A stretch of DNA of 64,000 bases, from assembly GCA_008123405.1 (NCBI GenBank), contig VSSA01000006.1:1-64000 (forward strand). Direction: 5' to 3'. Under the pieces are notes generated by a model that was given only the letters and a program-made list of their open reading frames with translations, searched no databases and was not told the DNA's origin. Shown here in pieces: positions 7,412 through 17,224 of this stretch (position 1 is the first letter of the stretch; each line of letters begins with the position of its first letter). The stretch is from Nocardioides sp. BGMRC 2183 (GTDB lineage: Bacteria > Actinomycetota > Actinomycetes > Propionibacteriales > Nocardioidaceae). The position numbers were made by a program, and so were the translations under genes.

Positions 7412-9049
7412 GTGGTGCTTCTCGACACCGACGCACGCGACGTCACCGGCCTCGACCTCCATCTGCGTCGCCGCGCGACCATCGTCGGCGGCCTGGCCAC
7501 CGCCGCTGTGCCGTTGGCCGCTCGGCTGGGGCCGGCGTTCCTCCCGCAGCGCAGCACTCCCACTGAGGGGGTCCGCACCGGTGAGGTGACCACCGACAGC
7601 GCGGTGGTCTGGGCCCGGTCGCCTCGCCCGGGGCGGATGATGGTCCGGGTCGCCAGCGGCGGCCGCCACCGGGTGGTGCGTGGGCCGGTCGCCCGTGCGG
7701 AGACGGACCTGACCGCCCGCGTCCACCTGCGGAGCCTGCGTCCGGGCCGGCGCTATGACCTCCAGGTCTGGTTCGCCCAGCCCGATGGCGAGGAGTCGGC
7801 CCGACTCCCAGCCACGTTGCGGACCGCGCCGATCCACGCCGCTGAGCAGAGCATCGTCTGGTCCGGCGACACCTGCGGCCAAGGCTGGGGGATCGACCGG
7901 GCGCGTGGCGGGCTCGCCACCTATGCCGCGATGCACGCCCTGCGTCCCGACCTGTTCGTCCACCTCGGAGACACCATCTACGCCGACGAGCCGATCGAGG
8001 AGTCGGTGCTGCTCGAGGACGGGAGCACCTGGCGCAACCACCTCACCGCCGAGGTCACCCGGGTCGCGGAGAGCCTCGACGACTTCCGCGGCCGGCATCG
8101 CTACCCGCTCTCCGACGACAACGTCCGGGCCTTCTACAGCGAGGTGCCGACGGTCGCGATGTGGGACGACCACGAGACCTGCAACAACTGGTGGCCCGGG
8201 GAGACCATCACCGACGACCGGTACGTCGAGCGCAGGGCCGACGTGCTCGCGGTGCGTGGACGCCGGGCGTGGCAGGAGTACCAACCGGTGCCGGTGGACC
8301 GTCTGGTCCCGCCGGACGGCGACGGGTTCGCGCCGACCCGGATCTACCGGCGGGTGCCCCGCGGCCAGCACCTCGAGCTGTTCTGCCTGGACATGCGCTC
8401 CTGGCGCGGCCCCAACCCCGACACCGACCCCGCGGTGGCGCCGTACCGCAGCCCTGCCGGCATCCTCGGTGGCCAGCAGGAGCAGTGGCTCATCCGGTCC
8501 CTGCGCGAGTCCACCGCCACCTGGAAGGTGGTCTGCGCCGACATGCCGCTCTCGGCTCCGACCAGTCGCACCACCGACCTGGACACCGTCGCCAACACCG
8601 ACCACGGACCGCCGATGGGACGCGAACACGAGATCGGCCGGATCCTGGCCGCGATCCAGCGGCACCGGGTGCGCAACGTGGTCTGGCTGACCGCTGACGT
8701 GCACTACACCGCCGCCCACCACTACCGGCCGGAGCGGGCCTCGTTCACCGACTTCGATCCGTTCTGGGAGTTCGTCTCCGGGCCGCTTGCCGCCTCGCCG
8801 TTCTGGACCAAGGACGAGGAGCTGGACCGCACCTTCGGTCCCGCGGTGGTCTTCTCCCGCGGCGAGGCGGAGGTCGGCAAGCTGGACACCGCGCCTCGGC
8901 CGGAGAACCAGTACTTCGGGCAGCTCGAGATCGCTGCGGACGGCCTGCTCACGGTCACGCTGCGCGACGGCGCCGGCAGCGCGCTGTGGCGACGGGGACT
9001 GGAGCCGGACCCGGTGGTGCCCTACGGCGTCGACTCGCCCTCGCGCTGA
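7412..9049 (+). CDS. PhoD-family alkaline phosphatase
   Basis: The 545-residue protein has a twin-arginine-like N-region (RRRATIVGG then an Ala-rich core, about residues 24-45), consistent with Tat export. An N-terminal PhoD_N beta domain (GEVTTDSAVVWARSPRPG) is followed by the metallophosphoesterase domain. Visible metal-site motifs are WSGDTCGQGW, HLGDTIYADEP, MWDDHETCNNWW and WLTADVHYTAAHHY. PhoD enzymes hydrolyse phosphate mono- and diesters, including teichoic acid components, outside the membrane, often under phosphate limitation. No PHO box was recognised. The GTG start at 7412 is uncertain because no clear ribosome site or -10 precedes it. The 3' end overlaps the convergent MFS gene by 28 nt. 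Confidence 0.9.
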   Translation: MVLLDTDARDVTGLDLHLRRRATIVGGLATAAVPLAARLGPAFLPQRSTPTEGVRTGEVTTDSAVVWARSPRPGRMMVRVASGGRHRVVRGPVARAETDLTARVHLRSLRPGRRYDLQVWFAQPDGEESARLPATLRTAPIHAAEQSIVWSGDTCGQGWGIDRARGGLATYAAMHALRPDLFVHLGDTIYADEPIEESVLLEDGSTWRNHLTAEVTRVAESLDDFRGRHRYPLSDDNVRAFYSEVPTVAMWDDHETCNNWWPGETITDDRYVERRADVLAVRGRRAWQEYQPVPVDRLVPPDGDGFAPTRIYRRVPRGQHLELFCLDMRSWRGPNPDTDPAVAPYRSPAGILGGQQEQWLIRSLRESTATWKVVCADMPLSAPTSRTTDLDTVANTDHGPPMGREHEIGRILAAIQRHRVRNVVWLTADVHYTAAHHYRPERASFTDFDPFWEFVSGPLAASPFWTKDEELDRTFGPAVVFSRGEAEVGKLDTAPRPENQYFGQLEIAADGLLTVTLRDGAGSALWRRGLEPDPVVPYGVDSPSR

Positions 9050-10299
9050 TCGAGATGGGCGGCGACCGCCTCCTCGACCGTGCCGCCGCGGGCGATCGCG
9101 GCGCCCGCGACGCCGATCAGCGCTGCCAAGCCCAGCATCATCACGATCCCGACCCGCCAGCCGCCGGTCGCGTCGTGCAGCAGGCCGGTGGCGAAGGTGG
9201 CCGCCGCGGCGATGAAGTAGCCGACCCCCTGGGTCAGTGCGGAGAGCTGCGAGGCGCCCTCGGGCGAGCGGCTGCGTCGCGCCAGCATCGCCAGTGTCCA
9301 GGTGAACGCCCCGCCGCCGAAGCCGAGCAGCGCGGCCCACAGCACGCCGCCGAGCGCCAGCGGGGCCAGCAGCACTCCGAGCCAGCCGGCCACCGTGCTG
9401 ACCGAGAAGATCACCGGCAGCGCCGCGGAGTCGCGGGTCAGCCTGATCAGCACCGGCAGCGAGAGCGTCACCGGGATCCCGACCGCGGTGATCACCCCGA
9501 GCAGGACCCCGGCGTGGGCGGCGTCGGCACCGAGGTCGGTCAGCATCAGCCCCCACCACCCGAACTGGACGTAGGCCTGCGCCGACTGCACCCCGAAACA
9601 GACGATGAAGGCCCAGCCGAGCGGGGTACGGGCGATCTGACCGAGGGTCAGGGTGTGGGCCGTGGGCGCGGTGGAGGTCGGCGCGCTGGACGGGTCGAGT
9701 GCCGCCGTGCGGGGCTCTGGGGCGCGCAGCGTGGGCAGCCAGCCGACCAGCGCCAGCGCCGGCAGGATCGCCCAGGTGGCCAGCGCGATGCGCCACCCGC
9801 CGGTCGCGTCGGCGATCGGCACGGTCAGGGCCGAGGCGAGGGTGGCTCCTCCGACCAGGCAGGCGCCGTAGACCGCGCTGACCCCCGCTTCGTGTCGGGC
9901 GAAGTGCAGCTTGGTCAACGGCGGGAGCACCACGTTGCCGACGGCGGCGCCGGCCATCGCCACCACGGTGCCGATCCCGAAGACCCACCAGGTGTCGGTG
10001 AGGGCGCGACCGATCAGGCCGACCACGAGGGCGGCGAGCAGCGCGACGGTGACCCGGTGGACGCCGTACCGGAGGACGAGACGGCCCGTGCCGAGGCCCA
10101 CGATCGCGAAGCAGAGTGGCGGCAGTGTGGTCAGCAGGCTGACGCCGGTGGGGGAGAAGGCGAGCTCGTCGCGCACCGTCGGCAGCAGCACGCTGAGGCT
10201 GCTGATCCCCGAGCGGAGCGAGAGGGCCAGCAGGACCAGTGCGGCGAGCAGCGTCAGGGTGCCGAGGCCCCAGCGGCGGGAGCGGGCGACGTCGGACAC
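9022..10299 (-). CDS. MFS transporter, CynX/NimT-like
   Basis: The 425-residue protein is a 12-helix major facilitator. The N-terminus (SDVARSRRWGLGTLTLLAAL, then SGISSLSVLLPTVRDELAF) and the pairing SPTGVSLLTTLPPLCFA match the CynX/NimT group, named for the E. coli cyanate carrier and a nitroimidazole transporter. The substrate is unknown. The start is GTG 10299; the frame stays open further upstream, but the hydrophobic first helix begins correctly from here. The C-terminus (AHLDQREGES) overlaps the end of the convergent phoD-like gene by 28 nt, which leaves no room for a terminator outside coding sequence. Confidence 0.88.
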   Translation of the reverse strand: MSDVARSRRWGLGTLTLLAALVLLALSLRSGISSLSVLLPTVRDELAFSPTGVSLLTTLPPLCFAIVGLGTGRLVLRYGVHRVTVALLAALVVGLIGRALTDTWWVFGIGTVVAMAGAAVGNVVLPPLTKLHFARHEAGVSAVYGACLVGGATLASALTVPIADATGGWRIALATWAILPALALVGWLPTLRAPEPRTAALDPSSAPTSTAPTAHTLTLGQIARTPLGWAFIVCFGVQSAQAYVQFGWWGLMLTDLGADAAHAGVLLGVITAVGIPVTLSLPVLIRLTRDSAALPVIFSVSTVAGWLGVLLAPLALGGVLWAALLGFGGGAFTWTLAMLARRSRSPEGASQLSALTQGVGYFIAAAATFATGLLHDATGGWRVGIVMMLGLAALIGVAGAAIARGGTVEEAVAAHLDQREGESTP

Positions 10300-10381
10300 G
10301 GCTCGATTGTCGTCCGCCGGGGGACGGGAGCAGAAAACGGGAAGCCATCCGGGCCCTGCGTGGTTAGGCTGAGGAACGCTT

Positions 10382-11905
10382 ATGACGAATCCTGCGACGA
10401 ACCCTGCACAGAACTTCTCCCTCGACGCCGAGCTCGCGGCCACCGAGGCCTGGGACGACACCGACGACCTGACCGACGAGCCGGACGGCACCGAGGACGG
10501 CTGGGAGTCGGGCATCGACCCCGAGGCCCGCTCCGTGGACCCCAGCACCGGCGCCATGGACCTGGCCGAGCGGCACGAGCTGCGCCGCGTGGCGGGCCTG
10601 CGCACCGAGCTCGAGGACATCACCGAGGTCGAGTACCGCCAGCTCCGGCTGGAGCGTGTGGTCCTGGTCGGCGTGTGGACCGAGGGCAGCGTCGCCGACG
10701 CCGAGAACTCGATGGCCGAGCTCGCGCTGCTCGCCGAGACCGCCGGATCGGAGGTTCTGGAGGCCATCTATCAGCGGCGCCAGTCACCGGACCCGGCCAC
10801 CTACATCGGCCGCGGCAAGGTCGAGGCGGTGGGCGAGATCGTCCGCGCCACCGGCGCCGACACGGTGATCTGCGACGGTGAGCTGGCTCCGTCCCAGCTG
10901 AGGAACCTCGAGGACCGGGTCAAGGTCAAGGTCGTGGACCGGACCGCGCTGATCCTGGACATCTTCGCCCAGCACGCGAAGTCCAAGGAGGGCAAGGCCC
11001 AGGTCGAGCTCGCCCAGCTCAACTACATGAAGCAGCGGCTGCGCGGCTGGGGTGGCAACCTCTCCCGCCAGGCCGGCGGCCGGGCCGCCGGCGGTGAGGG
11101 TATCGGCGGTCGCGGACCCGGTGAGACCAAGATCGAGACCGACCGTCGTCGGATCAACGACCGGATCGCCAAGCTGCGCCGCGAGCTGCGGGCGATGGAG
11201 GGCACCCGGGCGACGATGCGGCAGGAGCGCCGTCGCAACGAGGTCCCCTCGGTGGCGATCGCCGGCTACACCAACGCCGGCAAGTCCTCGCTGCTCAACC
11301 GTCTGACCGGCGCGGGCGTGCTGGTTGAGGACGCCCTCTTCGCGACCCTGGATCCGACCACCCGGCGTACCCAGACCGGTGACGGCCGCATCTACACGAT
11401 GAGCGACACCGTCGGCTTCGTCCGGCACCTCCCGCACCAACTGGTCGAGGCGTTCCGCTCGACCCTGGAGGAGGTTGCCGACTCTGACCTGATCGTGCAT
11501 GTGGTGGACGGCTCGCACCCCGACCCGGAGGGCCAGCTCTCCGCGGTCCGCGAGGTCCTCGCCGACATCGGTGCCGCCGACATCCCCGAGCTGGTGGTGG
11601 TCAACAAGACCGACGTCGCCGACCCGATGACGGTCGCGCGTCTGCTGCGCAGCGAACCGCACGCCGTCGCGGTCTCCGCGCGCACCGGTGAGGGGATCGC
11701 CGAGGCGATCACAGCGGTCGAGGCGGACCTGCCACGGCCGGCGGTGCCGTTCGACGCGCTGGTGCCCTATGCCCGGGGCGACCTGATCGACCGGATCCAC
11801 AAGGACGGCGAGATCCGCAGCCTGGAGCACACGGCAGAGGGCACTCGGGTCGCCGGTCTGGCCACCGAGGCGCTGGCCGGAGAGCTCGCCGCCTACGCCG
11901 TCTGA
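10382..11905 (+). CDS. hflX: ribosome-associated GTPase HflX
   Basis: HflX is a GTPase that binds 50S or 70S ribosomes and rescues stalled ones under stress. The 507-residue product has an acidic N-terminal extension (about 1-75), the HflX domain with its glycine-rich loop (RQAGGRAAGGEGIGGRGPGE), then the G domain: G1 GYTNAGKS at 295-302, G3 DTVGFV, G4 NKTD and G5 near AVSART. The length is usual for actinobacterial HflX. ATG 10382 follows GAGG at a normal distance. The upstream TAGGCT (10365-10370) would give only a very short leader. It follows miaA and dapF in the conserved order seen in related genomes. Confidence 0.96.
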   Translation: MTNPATNPAQNFSLDAELAATEAWDDTDDLTDEPDGTEDGWESGIDPEARSVDPSTGAMDLAERHELRRVAGLRTELEDITEVEYRQLRLERVVLVGVWTEGSVADAENSMAELALLAETAGSEVLEAIYQRRQSPDPATYIGRGKVEAVGEIVRATGADTVICDGELAPSQLRNLEDRVKVKVVDRTALILDIFAQHAKSKEGKAQVELAQLNYMKQRLRGWGGNLSRQAGGRAAGGEGIGGRGPGETKIETDRRRINDRIAKLRRELRAMEGTRATMRQERRRNEVPSVAIAGYTNAGKSSLLNRLTGAGVLVEDALFATLDPTTRRTQTGDGRIYTMSDTVGFVRHLPHQLVEAFRSTLEEVADSDLIVHVVDGSHPDPEGQLSAVREVLADIGAADIPELVVVNKTDVADPMTVARLLRSEPHAVAVSARTGEGIAEAITAVEADLPRPAVPFDALVPYARGDLIDRIHKDGEIRSLEHTAEGTRVAGLATEALAGELAAYAV

Positions 11906-11932
11906 GGCGATCTGAGGCGGGATCTGAGGCGA
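11901..11932 (+). repeat. three imperfect copies of TCTGAGGCGA overlapping the hflX stop
   Basis: Copies begin at 11901, 11911 and 11923. The hflX stop codon (TGA 11903-11905) lies in the first copy. This is a small slippage-type repeat without recognisable function. Confidence 0.7.
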
Positions 11933-12045
11933 TCGAGGGCGGTCGGCGGAGGTCGTGAGCCGGTTGAGATAACGGTTGGGTCAAGTCGGGGCGAATTCCT
12001 GGCCGATGACTCCCGCCGAGGCCGCCGAGGACGGAGGATGGACCC

Positions 12046-12777
12046 GTGCGAACCCGGGTCCAGCTGCGCCGTCCTCGCGCCCGGGTCGTCGGGGTCGCCC
12101 TCGCCGCCTCGCTGGCGGTCGCGGGGATCAGTGCGGTCGTCGCGGATCGTGCCGGCGCCGACGAGGACCGATGCGCGAACTTCCGCGACGATGCGCGTGC
12201 CCGTTGGTCGCTCTCGGCCGAGCAGTCCGAGCAGACCGGTGCCGGTCCGCGCACCCTGGTGATCGGTGACTCCTACTCGGTCGGACTCGGGGTGCAGCAG
12301 TCACAGAGCTGGCCGACCCGGGTGGACGGCGCGGTCCTAGTCGACGGATTCTCCGGCTCCGGCTTCAGCCGCGGCGCGAGCGGGTGCGGCGAGCTCTCCT
12401 ACGCCACCCGGGCCTCGCGTGCCGTGGACCGTGCCGGCACCCTCGACCTGGTGGTCGTCGAAGGCGGACTCAACGACGTCGACCAGCCCGAGGCCGACAT
12501 CCGCGACGGAGTACGACGCCTGTTCGAGGAGCTGGGCGACCGGCCCGTGCTCGTGGTCGGTCCCGTCCCGGCGCCGTCGCGCGCCGCGAAGGTCCCGGCG
12601 GTCGACGCGGTGCTCGCCGAGCTGAGCGCCGAGCACGGTGCGACGTACCTCTCCCTCGCCGATGCCGATCTGCCCTACCTGCCGGACCGGCTGCACCTGA
12701 CGGTCGAAGGGCATGCCGAGTTCGGCGATCTGGTCGCCGAGGCGGTGGCCGGGATGCCGGCCGCGTCGCTGGACTGA
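12046..12777 (+). CDS. secreted SGNH/GDSL hydrolase
   Basis: The 243-residue protein has an N-terminal Arg-rich region and hydrophobic core (VVGVALAASLAVAGISAVVA), so it is exported or anchored. SGNH catalytic blocks are visible: block I LVIGDSYSVGLG (nucleophile Ser), a Gly block near GFSRGASGCGE, block III VEGGLNDV (oxyanion Asn), and block V PDRLHLTVEGH with the catalytic Asp-x-x-His. These enzymes are esterases or lipases, and some deacetylate glycans. The start is GTG 12046, preceded by GGAGG. It is probably monocistronic, and the next gene is convergent. Confidence 0.85.
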   Translation: MRTRVQLRRPRARVVGVALAASLAVAGISAVVADRAGADEDRCANFRDDARARWSLSAEQSEQTGAGPRTLVIGDSYSVGLGVQQSQSWPTRVDGAVLVDGFSGSGFSRGASGCGELSYATRASRAVDRAGTLDLVVVEGGLNDVDQPEADIRDGVRRLFEELGDRPVLVVGPVPAPSRAAKVPAVDAVLAELSAEHGATYLSLADADLPYLPDRLHLTVEGHAEFGDLVAEAVAGMPAASLD

Positions 12778-12809
12778 GCGTCCCCGCTCGATGGCCCGGG
12801 CGCCCGTGG

Positions 12810-13816
<1,007 letters not shown>

Positions 13817-13817
<1 letters not shown>

Positions 13818-15001
13818 CAGTCCTCCTGTGCCTGTTCGGTTGCCGGTTCGGTTGCCTGCTCAGTCGCCGGCCCCTGGACCACCTGGACCTGCCGGCCGCC
13901 GTCGGCGGCGCTCGTCTCGATCGCCTCGAGCACCCGCTGCACCGCCAGCCCGTCGGCGAACGAGGGCCGCGGCGAGGTGGCGTGCTCCACCGCGGTGAGG
14001 AAGTCGGCGGCCTGGGTGGTGAAGGTGTGGTCCCATCCCAGCACGTGCCCCGGTGGCCACCACGCCTCCAACCAGGGGTGGGTCGGCTCGGTGACCACCA
14101 CTCGGCGCATCCCGGCGTCCGGGGAGCCGGCGCCTTCGAGCACCTGCAGCTCGTTGAGCCGTTCGAGGTCGAAGGCGAGCGCCCCGTGCTCGCCGTACAC
14201 CTCGAGGGTGAGGCCGTTCTTGCGGCCGGTGGCCATCCTGCTCACCTCGACGCTCGCGACGACGCCGGAGGCGGTCTCCAGGGTGGCCCAGCAGGCGTCG
14301 TCCACCGTGACCGGCTCGGGTCCCTCCGGGCCGAGACGCTCCGGCACGAACGTGCGCAGCTGGCCGCTGGCCGCGACCACCGGCTCGCCGAGCAGGTGAC
14401 GCAGCTGGTCCACGACGTGGGAGCCGAGGTCGCCGAGCACCCCCGAGCCGGCGGCCTCGCGCCGCAGCCGCCAGGTCATCGGCGCCTCGGCGTCGGCCAG
14501 CCAGTCCTGCAGGTACGCCGCCCGCACCTGCCGCACCCGTCCGATCCGACCCTCGGCGATGATCCGCCGTGCCAGCGCCAGCGCCGGCACGCAGCGGTAG
14601 TTGAACCCGACCATCGAACGGACGCCGCGCTCGGCGGCCTCTGCCGCCGCGGCGACCAGACGCTCGGCGTCGGCGACGGAGTTGGCCAGCGGCTTCTCCA
14701 CGATCACGTGCTTGCCGGCGGCCAGTGCCGCCAGTGCGATCTCGGCGTGCAGGTGGCCGGGGGTGCAGATGTCGACGATGTCGATGTCGCTGCGCTCGAT
14801 CACCGCCGCCCAGTCGGTGGCCGTCTCGGCCCAGCCGTAGTGGGCTCCGGCCTCGGCGACCGCCGCCGCATCCCGGCCGACCAGCACCTGCTGGCGCACC
14901 TCGGAGACCTGGGGGTAGAACGCGCGGACGTTGCGCCAGGCATTGGAGTGGGCCTTGCCCATGAACGAGTAGCCAATCACGGCAACCCCGAGCGCGCTCA
15001 T
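13817..15001 (-). CDS. Gfo/Idh/MocA-family oxidoreductase
   Basis: The 394-residue protein has an N-terminal Rossmann fold (SALGVAVIGYSFMGKAHSNA; the usual G-x-G-x-x-G appears as G-Y-S-F-M-G), DICTPGHLHAEIALAAL, and the lysine motif EKPLANSVADAE that carries the catalytic Lys. A C-terminal alpha/beta substrate domain follows, with GSGVLGDLGSHVVDQLRHL supplying the His. These NAD(P)-dependent enzymes oxidise sugars, inositols and their derivatives at a ring carbon. ATG 15001 overlaps the stop of the upstream epimerase (ATGA). The C-terminal tail is repetitive (ATEQATEPATEQAQED) and encoded by near-identical hexanucleotide units. It probably works on the solute imported by the ABC system upstream. 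Confidence 0.92.
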
Positions 15002-15888
15002 CGCTGCGCTCCCCTCGTCGCAGCTGCCGGTGTGGACCGGTCCGGGAGGGAGCGCAGGAAGGCCAGCCCGTCCCGGGCCAGGTCGTCGGGCGAGGGGGCG
15101 AGCGGTCGCCAGATGGAGGCCGCGACGGCGATGGCGGCGTTGTCCGCGGTGAAGCTCTCGATCACCAGCGGTCCGGCGTAGCCGACGTCGTCGAGCGCCG
15201 TCACCAGTGCTGGCCAGTCGGTCTGGTCGCCGCCCGGGGCGCCACGGTCGCTGCCGCAGACCTGGACGTGGACCAGGTGCTCGCCCGCGCGTCGTACTGC
15301 CTCGGCGCTGGAGCGCTCCTCGATGTTGAGGTGGTAGCTGTCCAGGGCGAGACCGAGGTGGTCGCCGAGCAGCCCGTCGAGCGCCTCCAGCCCCTGGTCG
15401 ACCGTGTTGACCAGCGACGTCTCGTAGCGGTTGAGCGGTTCGATGCCGATCTGCACCCCGCGCCGAGCCGCGTGGTCCACGACCGGACCGAGGTGGGTCC
15501 GGAGCTCGTCGTAGACCGCGCGACGCTCGTCGGGGTCGATCCGCCAGGTGCGTCCGGTGCTCGCGGTGAACGGTCCGCACACCGCCGGTGCGCCGACGGC
15601 GGCGGCCAGGTCGATGCAGGCACAGAGGTAGTCCTGGGTCGCGCTCACGCGGTCCGGGTCGGTGGCCACCAGGTCGCGCCCCGGCGCCATCGCCCCGACC
15701 AGGTACGGCGCCAGGCCGGTCTCCTCCAATGCCACACCGACCGCGTCGGCAGTGAGGTCGCCCGCGCTCTCCAGCGGCAGCTCCACGGCGTCGAAGCCGA
15801 GGTCGGCGATGTGCCCCAGCAGGCCGGGCAGGTCAGGGTCGGTCAACGGCGAGGTCCACACCCAGGTGTTGACGCCGATCTCTCTCAC
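14998..15888 (-). CDS. sugar 3-epimerase-like TIM-barrel protein
   Basis: The 296-residue protein resembles the D-tagatose/D-psicose 3-epimerase group: REIGVNTWVWTSPLTD at the N-terminus, LGFDAVELPLE, and the diagnostic IGIEPLNRYETSLVNTVDQG with the first metal-binding Glu. LGLALDSYHLNIEE supplies Asp and His, and PLVIESFTADN the last Glu. These enzymes move a ketose hydroxyl through a metal-bound enediolate. It starts at ATG 15888 with GGGAG upstream, and its stop overlaps the next start by 4 nt. It is separated from the upstream transporter genes by a hairpin (15936-15964) on the same strand, so it may be expressed at a lower level than the binding protein. Confidence 0.9.
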   Translation of the reverse strand: MREIGVNTWVWTSPLTDPDLPGLLGHIADLGFDAVELPLESAGDLTADAVGVALEETGLAPYLVGAMAPGRDLVATDPDRVSATQDYLCACIDLAAAVGAPAVCGPFTASTGRTWRIDPDERRAVYDELRTHLGPVVDHAARRGVQIGIEPLNRYETSLVNTVDQGLEALDGLLGDHLGLALDSYHLNIEERSSAEAVRRAGEHLVHVQVCGSDRGAPGGDQTDWPALVTALDDVGYAGPLVIESFTADNAAIAVAASIWRPLAPSPDDLARDGLAFLRSLPDRSTPAAATRGAQR

Positions 15889-15935
15889 GGGAGCTCCCTT
15901 GGTCGGGCCTTGCGCAGGCAGTGCGCCGGCCCGTC

Positions 15936-15964
15936 GTCCCGCCGACCGGATCGGCCGGCGGGAC
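15936..15964 (-). terminator. hairpin between binding-protein gene and epimerase gene
   Basis: A 9-bp stem (15936-15944 with 15956-15964) has further internal CCG/CGG pairing. It lies in the 121-nt gap of an otherwise overlapping operon and probably causes partial termination downstream of the abundant binding protein, or stabilises its mRNA 3' end. Confidence 0.6.
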
Positions 15965-16009
15965 CACAGGTGACGTGCGCTGCGCGGTTGTCGAGCGGTC
16001 AGGGTGCGA

Positions 16010-17224
16010 TCAGGGCATCTGACGTTCCTGCCACACCTGCGGGTAACCGGGCAGGTCCTCGCCGCCGAACTTGGCGTAGTGGCCGTCGGGCATGCCGTCG
16101 TTGGCCTCCAGGTAGGCGGCCCGCTCGTCCTCGGCGATCGGGGTCTGCGGGAGGACCCACTCGGTCGGCACCGGCTCGCCCTTGGCGATCATCTCCAGCG
16201 CCAGCAGCGGGGTGCGCCACTGGAAGTTGGAGTAGACCGGTGCGAGACCGGTGAGCCCGGTCTCCTCCCACTTGCGCAGGAAGCTCATCTCGTCCTCGCC
16301 GGTCATCACCGGATAGTCCATGCCGGCGTCCTCGAACGCCTCGATCGCGGCCACGGCACCGTCGCCGGCATCCATCCAGACCCCGGCGACCTCACCCTTG
16401 GTCAGCTCGTCGGTGATGATGGACTTGATCGTCTCCGGGTTGGCCTCGGTGAAGTGGTCGACGGCCTCGATGCCGGCCTCGTCGAAGATCTTCTCCGCGG
16501 CGGCCCAGCGAGTCTCCAGGACGTCCACGCCCGGCAGGATCCGCAGCGCGACCACCTTGTCGCCCTCCTCCAGGTTGTCCACCAGGAAGTTCGCGGTGGC
16601 GATACCCCAGGCGTAGCCGCCGATCGGGTGGATGAACGTGGTGGGGCAGTCGGTCTGCACGCCACGGTCGAAGACCACCACGGGCTTGCCGGTCTCGCAG
16701 GCCCGCTCGACCGCCGGGGTCATCGCCGCGGTGGAGTTGGGGGAGATGACGAACGCGTCGCAGTTGCCCTCGGAGATGAAGTAGTCGATGTCGGCGATCT
16801 GTTGGTTGTCGTCGTCGCCGGCGTCGCGGGTCTCCATGTCGGAGATCACGCCGTTCTTCTGCAGCACCTCGAGCTGCTGGTTCATGGTGATCCAGCCGGT
16901 CTGGCGCCACGGGTTGGAGATCGAGGCATTGGCGAAGCAGACCTTCATCGGCTTGTTCGTCTTGAACTCAGCGGTGTCGGTCGTCGGACCGTCGATGTAC
17001 TGCAGCCACGGCTGGTCCTCGGGGCCGGAGAAGGTGGCGTCCATCTGCGCCATCTGCTCGTCGTAGTCCGCCTGGACGAACCACTCCTCGCTACCGCCAC
17101 CCTCCTCCTCGCTCGCCGTGGTGTCGTCGGCGGCGTCGGTGTCGGGATCCTCGGTCGAGCAGGCGGTGAGGACGGCCAGGACGGCTGCCCCGGCGAGCAG
17201 TCCCTTGAGTGGGGTTCTACGCAT
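16010..17224 (-). CDS. sugar ABC transporter substrate-binding lipoprotein
   Basis: The 404-residue precursor has a lipobox (LAVLTACST) and an acidic Ser/Glu-rich linker, then a periplasmic-binding-protein type 1 fold of the ribose/xylose class: MKVCFANASISNPWRQT, IDYFISEGNCDAFVISPNST, KPVVVFDRGVQ, DGAVAAIEAFEDAGMDYPVMTGEDE. It captures the imported sugar or polyol outside the membrane and delivers it to the two permeases. ATG 17224 shares its first base with the stop of the permease gene and follows GGAGG 7 nt upstream. Two extra cysteines (ERACETGK, QTDCPTTF) may form a disulfide. The ligand is not readable from sequence. Confidence 0.93.
   Translation of the reverse strand: MRRTPLKGLLAGAAVLAVLTACSTEDPDTDAADDTTASEEEGGGSEEWFVQADYDEQMAQMDATFSGPEDQPWLQYIDGPTTDTAEFKTNKPMKVCFANASISNPWRQTGWITMNQQLEVLQKNGVISDMETRDAGDDDNQQIADIDYFISEGNCDAFVISPNSTAAMTPAVERACETGKPVVVFDRGVQTDCPTTFIHPIGGYAWGIATANFLVDNLEEGDKVVALRILPGVDVLETRWAAAEKIFDEAGIEAVDHFTEANPETIKSIITDELTKGEVAGVWMDAGDGAVAAIEAFEDAGMDYPVMTGEDEMSFLRKWEETGLTGLAPVYSNFQWRTPLLALEMIAKGEPVPTEWVLPQTPIAEDERAAYLEANDGMPDGHYAKFGGEDLPGYPQVWQERQMP

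Noticed and set aside
7238-10348. A 1036-codon minus-strand frame across the PhoD-like and MFS genes
   Set aside because: It runs antisense to phoD and out of frame with the MFS gene on the same strand, whose own frame shows twelve membrane helices. No family features are seen in it.
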